Notes: generated from the sequence alone by a model not told the origin. A stretch of DNA of 64,000 bases from Piscinibacter aquaticus (GCA_007994965.1 VOPW01000001.1:1612001-1676000), one strand, 5' to 3'. Positions 53,322 through 64,000 are shown, numbered from the stretch's first letter. Numbers and translations: made by a program.

Positions 53322-54491
53322 TCACAGCGCCGCGAGGCGCTCGAGCGCCAGCTGCAGGGTCTCGTCCTTCTTGGCGAAACAGAAGCGCACGATGCGCTGC
53401 TCGAAGCCGCCCTGGTAGAAGGCCGACAGCGGAATCGCCGCCACGCCGACGTCGGTGGTCAGGCGGCGGCAGAAGGCTTCTTCGGGTTCGTCACTGATCG
53501 CCGAATAGTCCACGCACTGGAAGTAGCTGCCTTCGCTGGGCAGCAGATTGAAGCGGCTGTTCGCCAGACCGGCGCGGAACAGGTCGCGCTTGCGCTGGTA
53601 GAAGGCCGGCAGGCCGAGGTGGTGCGAGGCATCGCCCATGAACGCGGCCGTGCCGTGCTGCATCGGCGTGTTCACCGTGAAGACGTTGAACTGGTGCACC
53701 TTGCGGAACTCCGCGGTCATTGCCGCGGGGGCGGCCACGTAGCCGACCTTCCAGCCGGTCACGTGGTAGGTCTTGCCGAAACTGGAGACGATGAAGGCGC
53801 GCTGGGCCAGCTCGGGATGGCGTGCGACGCTCTCGTGCCGGGCGCCGTCGTAGACCATGTGCTCGTAGACCTCGTCGGCGATCACGAACACGTCGGTCGC
53901 GCGCAGCAGATCGGCCGGGCGCTGCATGTCTTCGGCCGACCAGACCGTCGCGCTCGGGTTGTGCGGCGTGTTGATGACGATCGCTCGCGTGCGCGGCGAC
54001 AGCGCCGCCGCGATGCGTGCGAAATCGGGCCGGAAGCTGCCCGGCGTCAGCGGCACATGCACCGCGCGGCCGCCGGCGAGCTCGATGTTCGGCTCGTAGC
54101 TGTCGTAGCAGGGGTCGAGCACGATCACTTCGTCGCCCGGGTGAACGATCGCGAGGATGGCCGTGATGATCGCCTGCGTGGCGCCGGCGGTGATGGTGAT
54201 CTCGCTGCCCGGGTCGTAGCGGCGGCCGTAGAGCGCCTCGATCTTCGCGGCCACGGCCTCGCGCAGCTGCGGCACGCCGGCCATCGGCGGGTACTGGTTC
54301 TGGCCACCGCGCATCGCGCGCTCCACGGCATCGAGCAGCGCCGGATCGCAATCGAAGTCCGGGAAGCCCTGGCCGAGGTTCACCGCACCGTGCTGCTGCG
54401 CGAGCGCGGACATCACGGTGAAGATGGTCGTGCCCACGCGGGGCAGGCGGCTGTCGATGGCGGGTGTGCGTGCGAGGCTGGCAGTGGTCAT
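53322..54491 (-). CDS. Methionine aminotransferase (class I/II PLP enzyme, YbdL-like)
   Basis: The intact 389-residue product is a fold-type I aminotransferase. It has TTIFTVMSALAQQHGAVNLG followed by QGFPDFDCDPALLDAV, the cofactor pocket TAGATQAIITAILAI, the conserved INTPHNPSATVWS and the PLP-binding Lys in VSSFGKTYHVTGWKVGYVAA, with the carboxylate-binding Arg in IVRFCFAKKDETL. This is the methionine aminotransferase/kynurenine aminotransferase III-like branch, which acts in methionine salvage. It lies next to cysB (12-base gap), so both may belong to sulfur metabolism, although they are transcribed together only by position. Confidence 0.9.
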   Translation of the reverse strand: MTTASLARTPAIDSRLPRVGTTIFTVMSALAQQHGAVNLGQGFPDFDCDPALLDAVERAMRGGQNQYPPMAGVPQLREAVAAKIEALYGRRYDPGSEITITAGATQAIITAILAIVHPGDEVIVLDPCYDSYEPNIELAGGRAVHVPLTPGSFRPDFARIAAALSPRTRAIVINTPHNPSATVWSAEDMQRPADLLRATDVFVIADEVYEHMVYDGARHESVARHPELAQRAFIVSSFGKTYHVTGWKVGYVAAPAAMTAEFRKVHQFNVFTVNTPMQHGTAAFMGDASHHLGLPAFYQRKRDLFRAGLANSRFNLLPSEGSYFQCVDYSAISDEPEEAFCRRLTTDVGVAAIPLSAFYQGGFEQRIVRFCFAKKDETLQLALERLAAL

Positions 54492-54503
54492 CGTGGGCGG
54501 GTG

Positions 54504-55456
54504 TCAGAGCTGGTAGTCGGAAGCGTCGGGCTGCTGGCCGGAGAGGGCCTGGTCGATCACCGGCCGGCCGAGGCGGTCCGACAGCATCTCCGCGAATACA
54601 TAGACGAAGCTGCGCAGGTAGGCGCCGCGCTTGAAGGCGATGCGCGTCACGTTGCGGCCGAACAGGTGGCCGATCGGGCGCGACACGAGTTCGCCGCCCG
54701 GCGGGTCGTCCTTCACGGCGATCTCGGCGACGATGCCCACGCCGAGGCCGAGGCGCACGTAGGTTTTGATGACGTCGGCGTCGATGGCCTCGAGCACGAT
54801 GTTCGGCTTCAGCTTGCGCGCCGCGAAGGCCTGGTCGACGCGCGTGCGGCCGCTGAACGACGGGTGATACGACACCAGCGGCTGGATCGCCAGTCATCGA
54901 GCTCGATGCGATCGAGTTGCGCGAGCGGGTGGCCGGCCGGCATCACCAGCGCATGCTGCCATTCGTAGCAGGGCAGGGTGGCCAGCTCGTCGATGCCGTC
55001 GAGCGCCTCGGTGGCCAGGCCGACGTCGGCCACCTCCTCGATGACCATGCGCGCGACCTGCTCGGGTGAACCCTGGTGCAGGCTGACGTTGACCTTCGGG
55101 AAGCGCTTGCGCAGCTGCGCGATCGGCTCGGGCAGGAAGTAGCGTGCCCGGCTGTGCGTGGTGGCGATCGAGAGGGTGCCGGCGTCCTGCTTGGAGAACT
55201 CCTCGCCGATGCGCTTGAGGTTGCCCACCTCGCGCATGATGATCTCGATCGACTTCAGCACCTGCTGCCCGGGTTCGGTCACGCGGCGCAGTCGTTTGCC
55301 GTGGCGGGCGAAGATGTCGACGCCGAGCTCGTCCTCCAGCTCGAGGATGGCCTTGGAGATGCCGGGCTGCGAGGTGAACAGCGCCTTGGCGGTCTCGGTG
55401 AGGTTGAGCTTCTGGCGTACCGCTTCCTGGACGAAGCGGAACTGGTGCAGGTTCAT
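54504..55456 (-). CDS. cysB: LysR-type regulator CysB, frame break near 54893
   Basis: CysB controls sulfate assimilation and cysteine synthesis, with N-acetylserine or O-acetylserine as inducer. The DNA-binding domain is MNLHQFRFVQEAVRQKLNLT then ETAKALFTSQPGISKAILEL, the highly conserved CysB/Cbl form. The ligand domain has IATTHSRARYFLPEPIAQLR, SLHQGSPEQVARMV, VSYHPSFSGR and VIKTYVRLGLGVGIVAEIAV. A lost C in GACCTGGCG near 54893 breaks the expected LDDLAIQPLVSYHPSF; corrected length is 317. The ATG overlaps the cbiX stop (ATGA), so it ends a four-gene overlapping run lptF-lptG-cbiX-cysB. Confidence 0.95.
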
Positions 55457-55833
55457 GGCGTGGCGGCGTCGTGGGGGCGCAGCGCGCACTGTGCCATCGC
55501 TTCGACCACCGCGTCGTCCTCGCCGATCGCCGGGCGCAGCACCCACGCCACGGCCGGATGGGCGCCGCGCAACTGCTCCATCAGAATCGGCAGGTCCTTG
55601 CGCACATGGCCGCCGGCGCCGAGAAAGAGTGGCAGCACCTCGACGCGCCCGCAGCCTTGCGCCACGAGCGCGGCGCCGGCGTCGACGAGCCCGGGTGTCA
55701 TGAACTCGAGATAGCTCAGCGCGACGGCGACGGACGGATCGGCCGCCCGCACGCGCCGCGCGATGTCCTCGAAGGGCAGCGCCCAGCGCGGGTCGCGCGC
55801 GCCATGGGCGAAGAGCAGGAGACCACGCTTCAT
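55453..55833 (-). CDS. cbiX: Sirohydrochlorin cobaltochelatase/ferrochelatase, CbiX small type
   Basis: The intact 126-residue product is a single-domain CbiX(S) chelatase. It has the metal-binding His in GLLLFAHGARDPRWALPFED and the second His in PLFLGAGGHVRKDLPILMEQ. Small CbiX enzymes insert Co or Fe into sirohydrochlorin; beside cysB, insertion of iron to make siroheme for sulfite reductase is the likely job. Its ATG overlaps the lptG stop and its TGA overlaps the cysB start. Confidence 0.9.
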   Translation of the reverse strand: MKRGLLLFAHGARDPRWALPFEDIARRVRAADPSVAVALSYLEFMTPGLVDAGAALVAQGCGRVEVLPLFLGAGGHVRKDLPILMEQLRGAHPAVAWVLRPAIGEDDAVVEAMAQCALRPHDAATP

Positions 55834-56934
55834 CGGTAACGCACCAGCCAGCTGAAGGCACCGAGCGAGACGAGCAGGAACAGCGCGCTCGGTGCCGCCG
55901 CGGTGATCCAGGGAGTCCAGTCGCGCAGCAGGCCGAGGTGGCCGGCCATGTTGTTGAGCAGCACGAAGCCGATGCCGAGCATGATGCCGGCGAAGACCTT
56001 CAGGCTGATGCCGCCGGCGCGCGCATTCAGGTAGGCGAAGGGCAGGGCGAGCGCCATCATCACCGGGCAGGCGAAGGGGTAGAGCGCGCGCTTCCAGAAC
56101 TGGATCTCGTGCCGCTGAGCGGCCTGCTCGTTGTCCGACAGGTGGCCGATGTAGCGGAACAGCTCGATCGTCGACATCGTCGACAGCGGCAGCACGGCGG
56201 CCGCCACCACGCCGGCCGACAGCGAGCTCGGCCAGACGAGCGCCGGCAGCTTCTCCTCGGCGGCGACCGACGCAGCGGGGTTGTCGGATGCGCTCCAGCG
56301 GGTCACGCGCACGTCCTCGAGCCGCCAGCTGTCGTCGTCGATCTGCGCGCGCCGCGCCGATGCGGCGGACCAGACGACCATCGGCGTCGAACTCGAAGAT
56401 GCGCACGTCCTGCAGCGTCGCATCGGCGCCGGCCGAGCCGACGTTGACCGAGTAGCTGCGCTCGCCCTGCGGCGTGAGAGCCTTGTCCTTCAGCCGGGCG
56501 CCGGCCGTGCCGATGCGCACCTTGCCCTTGGCGCGCGCGAGGAGCTCGGTGGCGTGGCGTTCGCTGAACGGCGCCACCCAGTCTCCGACCACGTAGGTCA
56601 GCAGCGCGAACATCAGGCCGAGCTGCGCCAGCAGCGCCAGCGCCCGGCCGGGGCCGAGGCCGCCGGTGCGCAGGATCGTGTACTCCGACGACTGCGCCAG
56701 CCGGGCGAGGGCGTAGATGGTGCCGATCAGCACCGCGATCGGCATCAGCTCGTACAGGTGCCCCGGCGCCTGCAGCAGCGTGTAGGCCAGCGCGTGCAGG
56801 ACCGTGTAGCCCTTGGCAACGTCAGCCAGTTCCTCGACGAAATCGATGAAGAAGAACAGCGACAGGAAGGCCACCGCGACGAAGGCCACCGAGCTGACGA
56901 TGTCCCGGTTGAAGAGGCGGCGCACGGTCTTCAT
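55830..56934 (-). CDS. lptG: LPS export ABC transporter permease LptG, frame break near 56350
   Basis: LptG and LptF form the membrane core of LptB2FG, which pulls lipopolysaccharide from the inner membrane. The product has N-terminal helices ([40 protein letters not shown]), the coupling segment SSEYTILRTGGLGPGRALAL, a periplasmic beta-jellyroll (KDKALTPQGERSYSVNVGSA) and C-terminal helices (YPFACPVMMALALPFAYLNA, KVFAGIMLGIGFVLLNNMAG). A CG dinucleotide is probably lost near 56350 (expected ARAQIDDDSWRLEDVRV). The corrected length is 368. It overlaps lptF and cbiX by ATGA at both ends. Confidence 0.94.
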
Positions 56935-58021
56935 GCCGCCGCCCTTCGCAGCGAGAGCAGCCGCCGATTGCCCTGCTCGCGCCACCACAGCAGGCCGATT
57001 GCGATCAGGAAGGCACCGCCGTGGAACAGCGCCAGCGCCGCGCCCATCTCCATGCGGCCGGCAGCCACCCAGGCCTGCGAGAGATTGATCGCGTTGTAGT
57101 AGACGACGAAGGTGAGCAACGCGAAGAGCAGGTTCCAGTTGCTCGCTCGCCGCGGATTGGCCGCGGACAGCGGGATGGCCAGCAGCAGCAGGTTGGTGGC
57201 ACCCAGCAGCAGGCCGAGGCGCCGGTGAGTTCGCCGAGGTTGCGCGGCGTGGGCGTGCGCAGCAGGTCGACGCTGGGCGTGGCCCGCGGCGGCAGTTCGT
57301 CGACGCGCGACAGCACCCGCTCGCCGACCAGGATGCGGTAGTTCTCGAAGCGCGACAGCGTCTTCTCGCCCGTGCCGCGGTTCTCCTCGTTGCGCTGGCC
57401 GCGGTCGAGCACGAGGAAGCGATCCTCGCCGTCGATCTCGATGCGGCCGGTCTTCGCCGACGTCACCGATTCGGCGCTCGGTGTGGTCGAGAGGATGAAG
57501 ACGTTGCGGCCGGTGCGGCCGTCTTCCGAATCACGGTCGATGAAGAAGACCCGCTTGCCGTCGCTGGACACCTGGAACTGGCCCGGCGCCACGCGCGACA
57601 GGTCGGAGCGGCGCTCGAAGCGCTCCTTCAGCTCGTTGGCCCGTTGGTTCACCCAGGGCCAGACGAACAGCGCCAGCGCGCCGATCACCAGCAGCACCGG
57701 CCAGCTGGTGCGCAGCACCGGGCGAACGAAGCGCGACAGGCCCACGCCGCTGGCAAACCAGATGGTCATCTCGCTGTCGCGGTACATGCGGCCGAGCGTG
57801 GCGACCACCGAGACGAACAGCGAGAGGGCCAGCATCGTCGGCAGGTGGCCGAGTGCGGTGTAGCCCAGCAGCAGCACCACGTCCTGCGGCGACACGCGGC
57901 CCACCGCCGCCTGGCCGAGCGTGCGGATCAGGAACATGGTCAGCACGATGGTCAGGATGACCACCAGCGTCGCTCCGAAGCTTCTCGCCAGGTCGGCCCG
58001 CAGGGAGGAATCGAATAACAT
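56931..58021 (-). CDS. lptF: LPS export ABC transporter permease LptF, frame break near 57222
   Basis: LptF pairs with LptG in the LPS extractor. It begins [20 protein letters not shown] then [20 protein letters not shown], followed by [40 protein letters not shown] and the periplasmic domain ([20 protein letters not shown]). A lost base near 57222 interrupts the third helix group (expected [20 protein letters not shown]); the end reads [20 protein letters not shown] then LLSLRRAAA. The corrected length is 363. It is divergent from pepA, 28 bases between the two ATG codons, which matches the conserved order. Confidence 0.94.
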
Positions 58022-58049
58022 CGTGCGCTTCTCGGAACAGGCACGGATT

Positions 58050-59509
58050 ATGGACTTTCGTCATCAGAGCGCTTCCCTGGATGCACTGGCCGCGGTGGCC
58101 TGCGACGCCTTGCTGGTCGTCGTGGCCGGCGACAAGGTCGACGCTTCTCTGGACGCGGCACTGAAGAAGCTCGCCGACGACGCGGTCGCTCACGGCGACT
58201 TCGAATTGAAGCGCGGCAAGACCGTCTATCTGCACCGCCCGGCGGGCGTGAAGGCAGCGCGCGTGGTGTTCGCAGCCTGTGGCGCTCCGACGGCGAAGTC
58301 GATCAAGGCGGCGCTGAGCGCCGGCGTGGCGGCCGTCAAGGGCGGCGGTGCGAAGCACCTCGCGGTGGCCCTGGTGGGCGCGGATGCGAATGCAGCGACC
58401 GCCGAGGCACTGGTGGCCGCGGTGGGTGATGCCACCTACGTCTATCGCCACACCAAGCCGAGCGCACCGGCCGCCGGCGCGCTGGCCAAGGTCACGCTGC
58501 TGGCCGACAAGGCCGCGGCCAAGGCCGTGGCGCAGGGCCTGGCGCGAGGCCAGGCCATTGCCGCCGGCGTGACGCTGGCGCGCGAACTCGCCAACCGGCC
58601 GGGCAACCACTGCACGCCCACCTACCTCGGCGAGCAGACCAAGAAGCTCGGCAAGGAATTCGGCCTGAAGGTCGAGGTGATGGACCGCAAGCAGATCGAG
58701 AAGCTCGGCATGGGCTCGTTCCTGGCCGTGGCCCAGGGCTCGGCCGAGCCGCCGCGCTTCATCGTGGCGCAGTACCAGGGCGCGGCGAAGACGCAGGCGC
58801 CGGTGGTCCTGGTCGGCAAGGGCATCACCTTCGACACCGGCGGCATCTCGATCAAGCCGGCCGCCGAGATGGACGAGATGAAGTTCGACATGGGCGGCGC
58901 CGCCAGCGTGCTGGGCACGCTGCGTGCCGTGGCCGAGCTCAAGCCGAAGATCAACCTCGTCGTGATCGTGCCCACCACCGAGAACATGCCGGGCGGCCGT
59001 GCCGTCAAGCCGGGCGACGTGGTCACCAGCATGTCGGGCCAGACCATCGAGATCCTCAATACCGATGCCGAGGGCCGGCTGATCCTGTGCGATGCGCTGA
59101 CCTATGCCGAACGCTTCAAGCCGGCCTGCGTGATCGACGTGGCCACGCTCACCGGCGCCTGCGCGTGATCGCGCTGGGCCATCACCACTCCGGCCTGTTC
59201 ACCGCCGACGACAAGCTCGCCGGCGAGCTGCTGGCTGCCAGCGCGGCCTCGCTCGACCCCTGCTGGCGCATGCCGCTGGACGAGGAATACGACGAGTCGC
59301 TGAAGAGCAACTTCGCCGACATGGGCAACGTCGGCGGCCGCGCGGGCGGCGCCATCACCGCCGCGATGTTCCTGCGCAAGTTCACCGCCAAGTACCGCTG
59401 GGCGCACCTGGACATCGCCGGCACGGCGTGGAAGTCGGGAGCTGCCAAGGGCGCCACCGGCCGGCCGGTGCCGCTGCTGACGCACTTCGTGCTCTCGCAG
59501 GCCGCCTGA
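58050..59509 (+). CDS. pepA: Leucyl aminopeptidase PepA, frame break near 59164
   Basis: PepA is a hexameric two-metal aminopeptidase that also binds DNA in some bacteria. The catalytic domain shows [20 protein letters not shown] (metal Lys and Asp), [29 protein letters not shown] and the signature [15 protein letters not shown] gained CG (or a lost base) near 59164 breaks the expected [20 protein letters not shown]; the C-terminal part ends [16 protein letters not shown]. The corrected length is about 485 residues. It starts at the ATG at 58050 and leads into holC 24 bases after its stop, as in many proteobacteria. Confidence 0.95.
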
Positions 59510-59532
59510 ACCGAGCGCGCGCCGATGCCGCG

Positions 59533-59964
59533 ATGACCCGGGTCAGCTTCCACTTCAACGTGCCGCACCGGCTGGAGTACGCCTGCCGGCTGCTGCGCAA
59601 GGCGACCCGGCAGAACGCGCGCATCGCCGTCACCGGGGCGGTGCTGACGCTGGTGGAACTCGACCGCGCGCTGTGGAGCTTCGAGCCGACCGAGTTCATC
59701 CCGCACGTGCTGCTGCGTGAAGGCCAGGCCTTGCCCGAGCGGCTGGCCGACACGCCGGTGTGCCTGACGGCGACGCTGGCTGGTGCACCGCACCACGACG
59801 TGCTGCTCAACCTCGGTGCCGAGCCGCCGGCGGGCTTCGAGAGCTTCGAGCGGCTGATCGAGATCGTCTCGACCGACGACGACGAGCGTGCCGCCGCGCG
59901 GGCCCGCTGGAGGCACTATGCCTCGCGCGGTTATGCGATCGAGAAGCACGAGGTGCCGGCATGA
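59533..59964 (+). CDS. holC: DNA polymerase III subunit chi
   Basis: Chi links the clamp loader to single-strand-binding protein. The intact 143-residue product starts MTRVSFHFNVPHRLEYACRL with LLRKATRQNARIAVTG, then LDRALWSFEPTEFIPHVLLR, and ends with the SSB-facing helix region ARWRHYASRGYAIEKHEVPA. Its position after pepA is the conserved one. The TGA overlaps the ATG of the next gene. Confidence 0.92.
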   Translation: MTRVSFHFNVPHRLEYACRLLRKATRQNARIAVTGAVLTLVELDRALWSFEPTEFIPHVLLREGQALPERLADTPVCLTATLAGAPHHDVLLNLGAEPPAGFESFERLIEIVSTDDDERAAARARWRHYASRGYAIEKHEVPA

Positions 59965-60329
59965 CGATGCGTCCGCCGCCGCCGACCCGCGTGCCCACCC
60001 TCACCGAGGTGGTGGCGTTGCCGGAGTCGCCGCCGGCGGCCACTGTCGTGGCGCCGCCGCCCGTGGCTGCGGTGGCGGCCGCGCCCGCGCCTGCCTCGGT
60101 GCCGGCCCGAACGCTCGACGAGGACGAACTCGTCCAGCGCGTGCTCGCCGACGTGCAGCGCCAGGTCGAGCTGATGCTCGAGGTCAAGTTGCGCGAAGCG
60201 CTGGCCCCGGTACTTACCCGCGCCACCGACGCGCTGATGCGAGAGGCCCGCAACGAGCTGGCATCGACCTTGCGAGAGGTCGTGGCGCGCGCTGTCGCTC
60301 AGGAAATGGCCCGTCATCGCGGACGCTGA
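59961..60329 (+). CDS. Small Pro/Ala-rich protein with a C-terminal helix, unknown function
   Basis: This intact 122-residue protein overlaps holC by four bases (ATGA). The first 50 residues are Pro/Ala/Val-rich and probably unstructured (PPPTRVPTLTEVVALPESPP). The rest is an amphipathic helix (LDEDELVQRVLADVQRQVEL, REALAPVLTRATDALMREAR). I cannot name it. Genes of this shape stand downstream of holC in related Burkholderiales; a role with the clamp loader is inference from position only. Confidence 0.75.
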   Translation: MTMRPPPPTRVPTLTEVVALPESPPAATVVAPPPVAAVAAAPAPASVPARTLDEDELVQRVLADVQRQVELMLEVKLREALAPVLTRATDALMREARNELASTLREVVARAVAQEMARHRGR

Positions 60330-60482
60330 CCCGCGCGTTGAGGCCGAAGCCTTTGCGGGCAATCGCAGGTTTCCCTGAGGCAATTCGCTAGAGACGGCGT
60401 TTCTTTTGGAGTATCGTCTCGGCCGTTGAGAAAAACCCTCTCTTCCGAACGCTCTCAACTTTCCCCAACCGGAGGTCAATAC

Positions 60483-61621
60483 ATGCAAGTCAAATTGAAT
60501 GCCGTGGTGGCTGCGGCCGCTCTGCTCATCGCAGGCGCTGCATCGGCTCAGGACATGGTCGTCAAGATCGGCCACGTCGGGCCCACCAGCGGTGGCATCG
60601 CCCACCTTGGCAAAGACAACGAGATGGGCGCTCGCATGGCCATCGACGAGCTGAACGCCAAGGGCGTGACGATCGGCGGCAAGAAGGCCAAGTTCGAACT
60701 GCTCGCCGAAGACGATGCGGCCGATCCGAAGCAAGGCACCGCCGTGGCGCAGAAGCTGGTCGACTCCAAGGTCAATGGCGTCATCGGCCACCTGAACTCG
60801 GGCACCACGATCCCGGCCTCCAAGATCTACAGCGACGCGGGCATCCCCCAGATCTCGCCGTCGGCCACCAACCCGAAGTACACCCGCAACGGCTACAAGA
60901 CCGCCTTCCGCGTCGTCGCCGATGACGTGCACCTCGGCGGCACGCTGGGCCGCTACGCCGTGAACACGCTGAAGGGCAAGTCGATCGCCGTCATCGACGA
61001 CCGCACCGCCTATGGCCAGGGCGTCGCCGAAGAGTTCTCCAAGGCCGTGAAGGCCGCCGGCGGCAAGATCGCCGAGCAGCAGTTCACCAACGACAAGGCA
61101 ACGGACTTCACCGCGATCCTGACCGCCATCAAGGCCAAGAACCCCGACGTGGTCTTCTACGGCGGCATGGACGCCGTGGCCGGCCCGATGATCCGCCAGA
61201 TGAAGCAGCTGGGCATCAACGCCAAGTTCATGGGCGGCGACGGCATCTGCTCGGGCGAGCTGCCCAAGCTGGCCGCGGGCGCCATGGCCGATGGCGGGTG
61301 ATCTGCGCCGAGGCCGGTGGCGTCGAGGGCGAGCAGAAGGCCGGCATGGACAAGTTCAAGGCCGACTTCAAGAAGAAGTTCAACGCCGACGTCCAGATCT
61401 ACGCGCCGTACGTGTACGACGCCGTGATGGTGATGGCCGACTCGATGGTCAAGGCCGGCTCCGCCGACCCGGCCAAGTACCTGCCGGTGCTGGCCAAGGC
61501 CAACTACAAGGGCGTGACGGGCAACATCGCCTTCGACGAGAAGGGCGACATCAAGAACGGCGCGCTGACCCTGTTCACCTACAAGGGCGGCAACCGCGAG
61601 CAGATGGCCGTGGTTCGCTGA
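60483..61621 (+). CDS. Branched-chain amino-acid ABC transporter substrate-binding protein (LivK-like), frame break near 61297
   Basis: The periplasmic type I binding protein has a signal peptide (MQVKLNAVVAAAALLIAGAA, cleavage at ASAQD), then KIGHVGPTSGGIAHLGKDNE, NGARMAIDELNAKG-like sequence, VIGHLNSGTTIPASKIYSDA and FRVVADDVHLGGTLGRYAVN, and ends TGNIAFDEKGDIKNGALTLF. A lost base near 61297 breaks the expected ADGQVICAEAGGVEGEQKAG; the corrected length is about 379. A GGAGGT site precedes the ATG at 60483. A strong terminator follows directly, so it is a single-gene unit with no transporter partner beside it. Confidence 0.92.
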
Positions 61622-61646
61622 TCGGCGAGCTTCAGGCATCGAACAA

Positions 61647-61674
61647 CGGGGCGTCTTCGGACGCCCCGTTTTTC
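61647..61674 (+). terminator. Intrinsic terminator of the LivK-like gene
   Basis: A perfect 9-bp stem CGGGGCGTC / GACGCCCCG with a TTCG tetraloop (61647-61668) is followed by TTTTTCTTT, 25 bases after the stop codon. It may also serve the convergent malQ in the other direction, although the run of Ts is only on the plus side. Confidence 0.92.
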
Positions 61675-61688
61675 TTTGGAGGGCCGGG

Positions 61689-63196
61689 TCAGTCCTGCAT
61701 CGGCGTGCCGTCGCGGCGGTACAGCCGCGCCAGTGCGCGAGGCGCTGCGCATGTTCCGGCCGCACTTGATGCCAGGCGAAGCGCCACTGCCAGTAGCCTT
61801 CGCCCTTGCCCGGCCAGTTCATGCGGCGCTCGGCGCCGAGGCCGAGCACATCCTGCATCGGATGCACCGCGGTATCGGCCACGCTGGCGCAGGCGGCGCG
61901 GATCAGATCCCAGTGGATCTCGCGGCCATCCACGCCGAGGTAGTCGCGCACGCGGTGGCGCTGCGCTTCCGACAGGGACGCCCACCAGCCCTGCGTGGTG
62001 TCGTTGTCGTGCGTGCCGGCATAGACCACCGCATCGACATCGTGGTTGTGCGGCAGGTAGGCGTTGCCGCTGCCGCCCTCGAAGGCGAACTGCAGGATGC
62101 GCATGCCGGGGAAGGCGAACTTCTTGCGCAGCGCCACCACGTCGGGCGTGATCACGCCGAGGTCCTCCGCGATGATCGGTACGGGCCCGAGCTCGCGCGC
62201 GATCGCCTTGAACAGCGCCTCGCCGGGGCCGGGCACCCAGCGCCCGTGGACGGCGGTGGCTTCCGAGGCGGGGATCTCCCAGTGCGCCGCGAAGCCGCGG
62301 AAGTGGTCGATGCGCACGATGTCCACCAGCTCGAAGGTGCGGCGGATGCGCTGCACCCACCACGCGAAGCCATCGGCGGCATGCACGCTCCAGCGGTACA
62401 GCGGATTGCCCCAGCGCTGGCCGGTGTCGCTGAACGCATCGGGCGGCACGCCGGCGATCACCGTCGGGCGCCCCTTGGCATCGAGCTCGAACAGGTCCGG
62501 CCGCGCCCACACCTCGGCGCTCTGGTAGGCGATGAAGATCGGCGCGTCGCCGATGATCTCCACGCCCTTGCCGTTGGCATAGGCCTTCAGCGCCAGCCAC
62601 TGGCGGAAGAAGCACCACTGGCAGAAGGTCCAGAAGGCGATGCGTTCGGCGTGTACCTCGCGCGCGGTGGCCAGGGCCACCGGGTTGCGCGCGGCCAGCG
62701 GCGCATCCCACTCGCACCAGTCGCGCCAGCCGTGGCGCTCGGCCAGGGTCATGAAGAGCGCGTAGTCGGGCAGCCAGTCGGCATGGCGCTCGACGAAGGC
62801 CTGCAGTTCGACGCGCTGTGCGGCCGTGGCCTGTGCAGCGAACCGCTGCGCAGCCCGCGCGAGGCGATCCATGCGGAAGGGCACCACCGCGGCGAAGTTG
62901 AGCCGCTGCTCGTCGATTGCCGCCGGCGGCTGGATCTCGTCGGCCGTCAGCCAGCCCTGGCGCTGCAGTTCCTCCAGGTCGATCAGCAGCACGTTGCCGG
63001 CGAAGGCCGAGGTGCTCATGTAGGGCGAGTTGCCCGGGCCGATGCCGCCCAGCGGCAGGATCTGCCAGAGCTTCTGCCCGGCGGCCACCAGCCAGTCGAC
63101 GAAGTGGTACGCGGCGGCGCCGAAGTCGCCCGAGCCGTGCGGGCCGGGCAGCGAGGTGGGATGCAGCAGCACGCCGCTGGCGCGGGGAAAACGCAT
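61689..63196 (-). CDS. malQ: 4-alpha-glucanotransferase (amylomaltase), frame break near 61737
   Basis: MalQ moves maltosyl and longer units between alpha-1,4-glucans. The product is a GH77 protein: SGVLLHPTSLPGPHGSGDFG, WQILPLGGIGPGNSPYMSTS, GDAPIFIAYQSAEVWARPDL, the nucleophile Asp in VDIVRIDHFRGFAAHWEIPA, the acid/base Glu in PIIAEDLGVITPDV and the third carboxylate in YAGTHDNDTTQGWWASLSEA. A lost base near 61737 affects only the last residues, which should read LARLYRRDGTPMQD. The corrected length is 502. It starts at the ATG at 63196, 14 bases after the glgX stop, so the two form an operon for glycogen or maltodextrin use. Confidence 0.95.
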
Positions 63197-63210
63197 GGAG
63201 GGTCCTTGTC

Positions 63211-64000
<790 letters not shown>

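Overview
The window is about 64 kb of high-GC (roughly two-thirds G+C), densely coded bacterial chromosome. Gene content and order point to a betaproteobacterium of the order Burkholderiales, most like the Rubrivivax/Leptothrix/Ideonella group. The markers are rpsF-priB-rpsR-rplI-dnaB, argA-yggX divergent from hrpA, a cysB-cbiX pair, a Bug/TctCBA citrate-type transporter with its own two-component system, MASE1-GGDEF-EAL and H-NS/HvrA-type proteins. The genus is inference only.

Layout from left to right. 1-7.9 kb: a partial unknown gene, nadB, the ribosomal/replication block rpsF-priB-rpsR-rplI (with terminator) and dnaB, then a spore-photoproduct-lyase-like radical SAM gene under a near-perfect LexA box, followed by an intact IS481-type element with a 6-bp target duplication. 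7.9-16.7 kb: the heat-shock cluster grpE-dnaK-dnaJ (sigma-32-like promoters) running into a receiver-TPR protein and a phosphoethanolamine transferase, then a secreted alpha/beta hydrolase and hslR. 16.7-21.9 kb: TctDE two-component system divergent from tctCBA. 21.9-34.7 kb: hemH, a five-PAS hybrid histidine kinase with a LOV-like domain, a class III cyclase-FHA protein, rpoD, dnaG, a MASE1-GGDEF-EAL protein and an H-NS-like protein, all leftward. 34.8-42.2 kb: a Fur-boxed iron-binding protein, yggX, argA, hrpA, a small unknown gene and tRNA-Pro and tRNA-Arg. 42.2-50.4 kb: paired DUF2157 and DUF4401/GDYXXLXY membrane proteins, a GST, an unknown protein, and an acyl-CoA dehydrogenase/phosphotransferase/Crp/class II aldolase group. 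50.4-64 kb: a crotonase, a FimV-like protein, methionine aminotransferase, the overlapping run lptF-lptG-cbiX-cysB, pepA-holC, a branched-chain amino-acid-type binding protein, and malQ-glgX at the right edge.

The most striking property of the sequence is that about 60 reading-frame breaks occur in some 36 genes, including genes that cannot be lost (rpoD, dnaK, dnaG, dnaB, rpsF, lptF/G, hemH's neighbours). In almost every case a 1-base correction (occasionally 2) restores a full-length family member, so I annotate these as single genes and read the breaks as sequence/assembly errors rather than decay. Where the family consensus fixes the missing base, many breaks fall in CC(N)GG, which suggests a motif-linked error source such as cytosine methylation.

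The biology most worth following is the signalling block next to rpoD: a LOV-like hybrid kinase that keeps the photoactive cysteine but lacks the signalling glutamine, two bases downstream of a cyclase-FHA gene and directly upstream of ferrochelatase. The LexA-controlled radical SAM repair gene, which looks leaderless, and the replacement of rpsU by a cyclic-di-GMP gene upstream of dnaG are the next most interesting.
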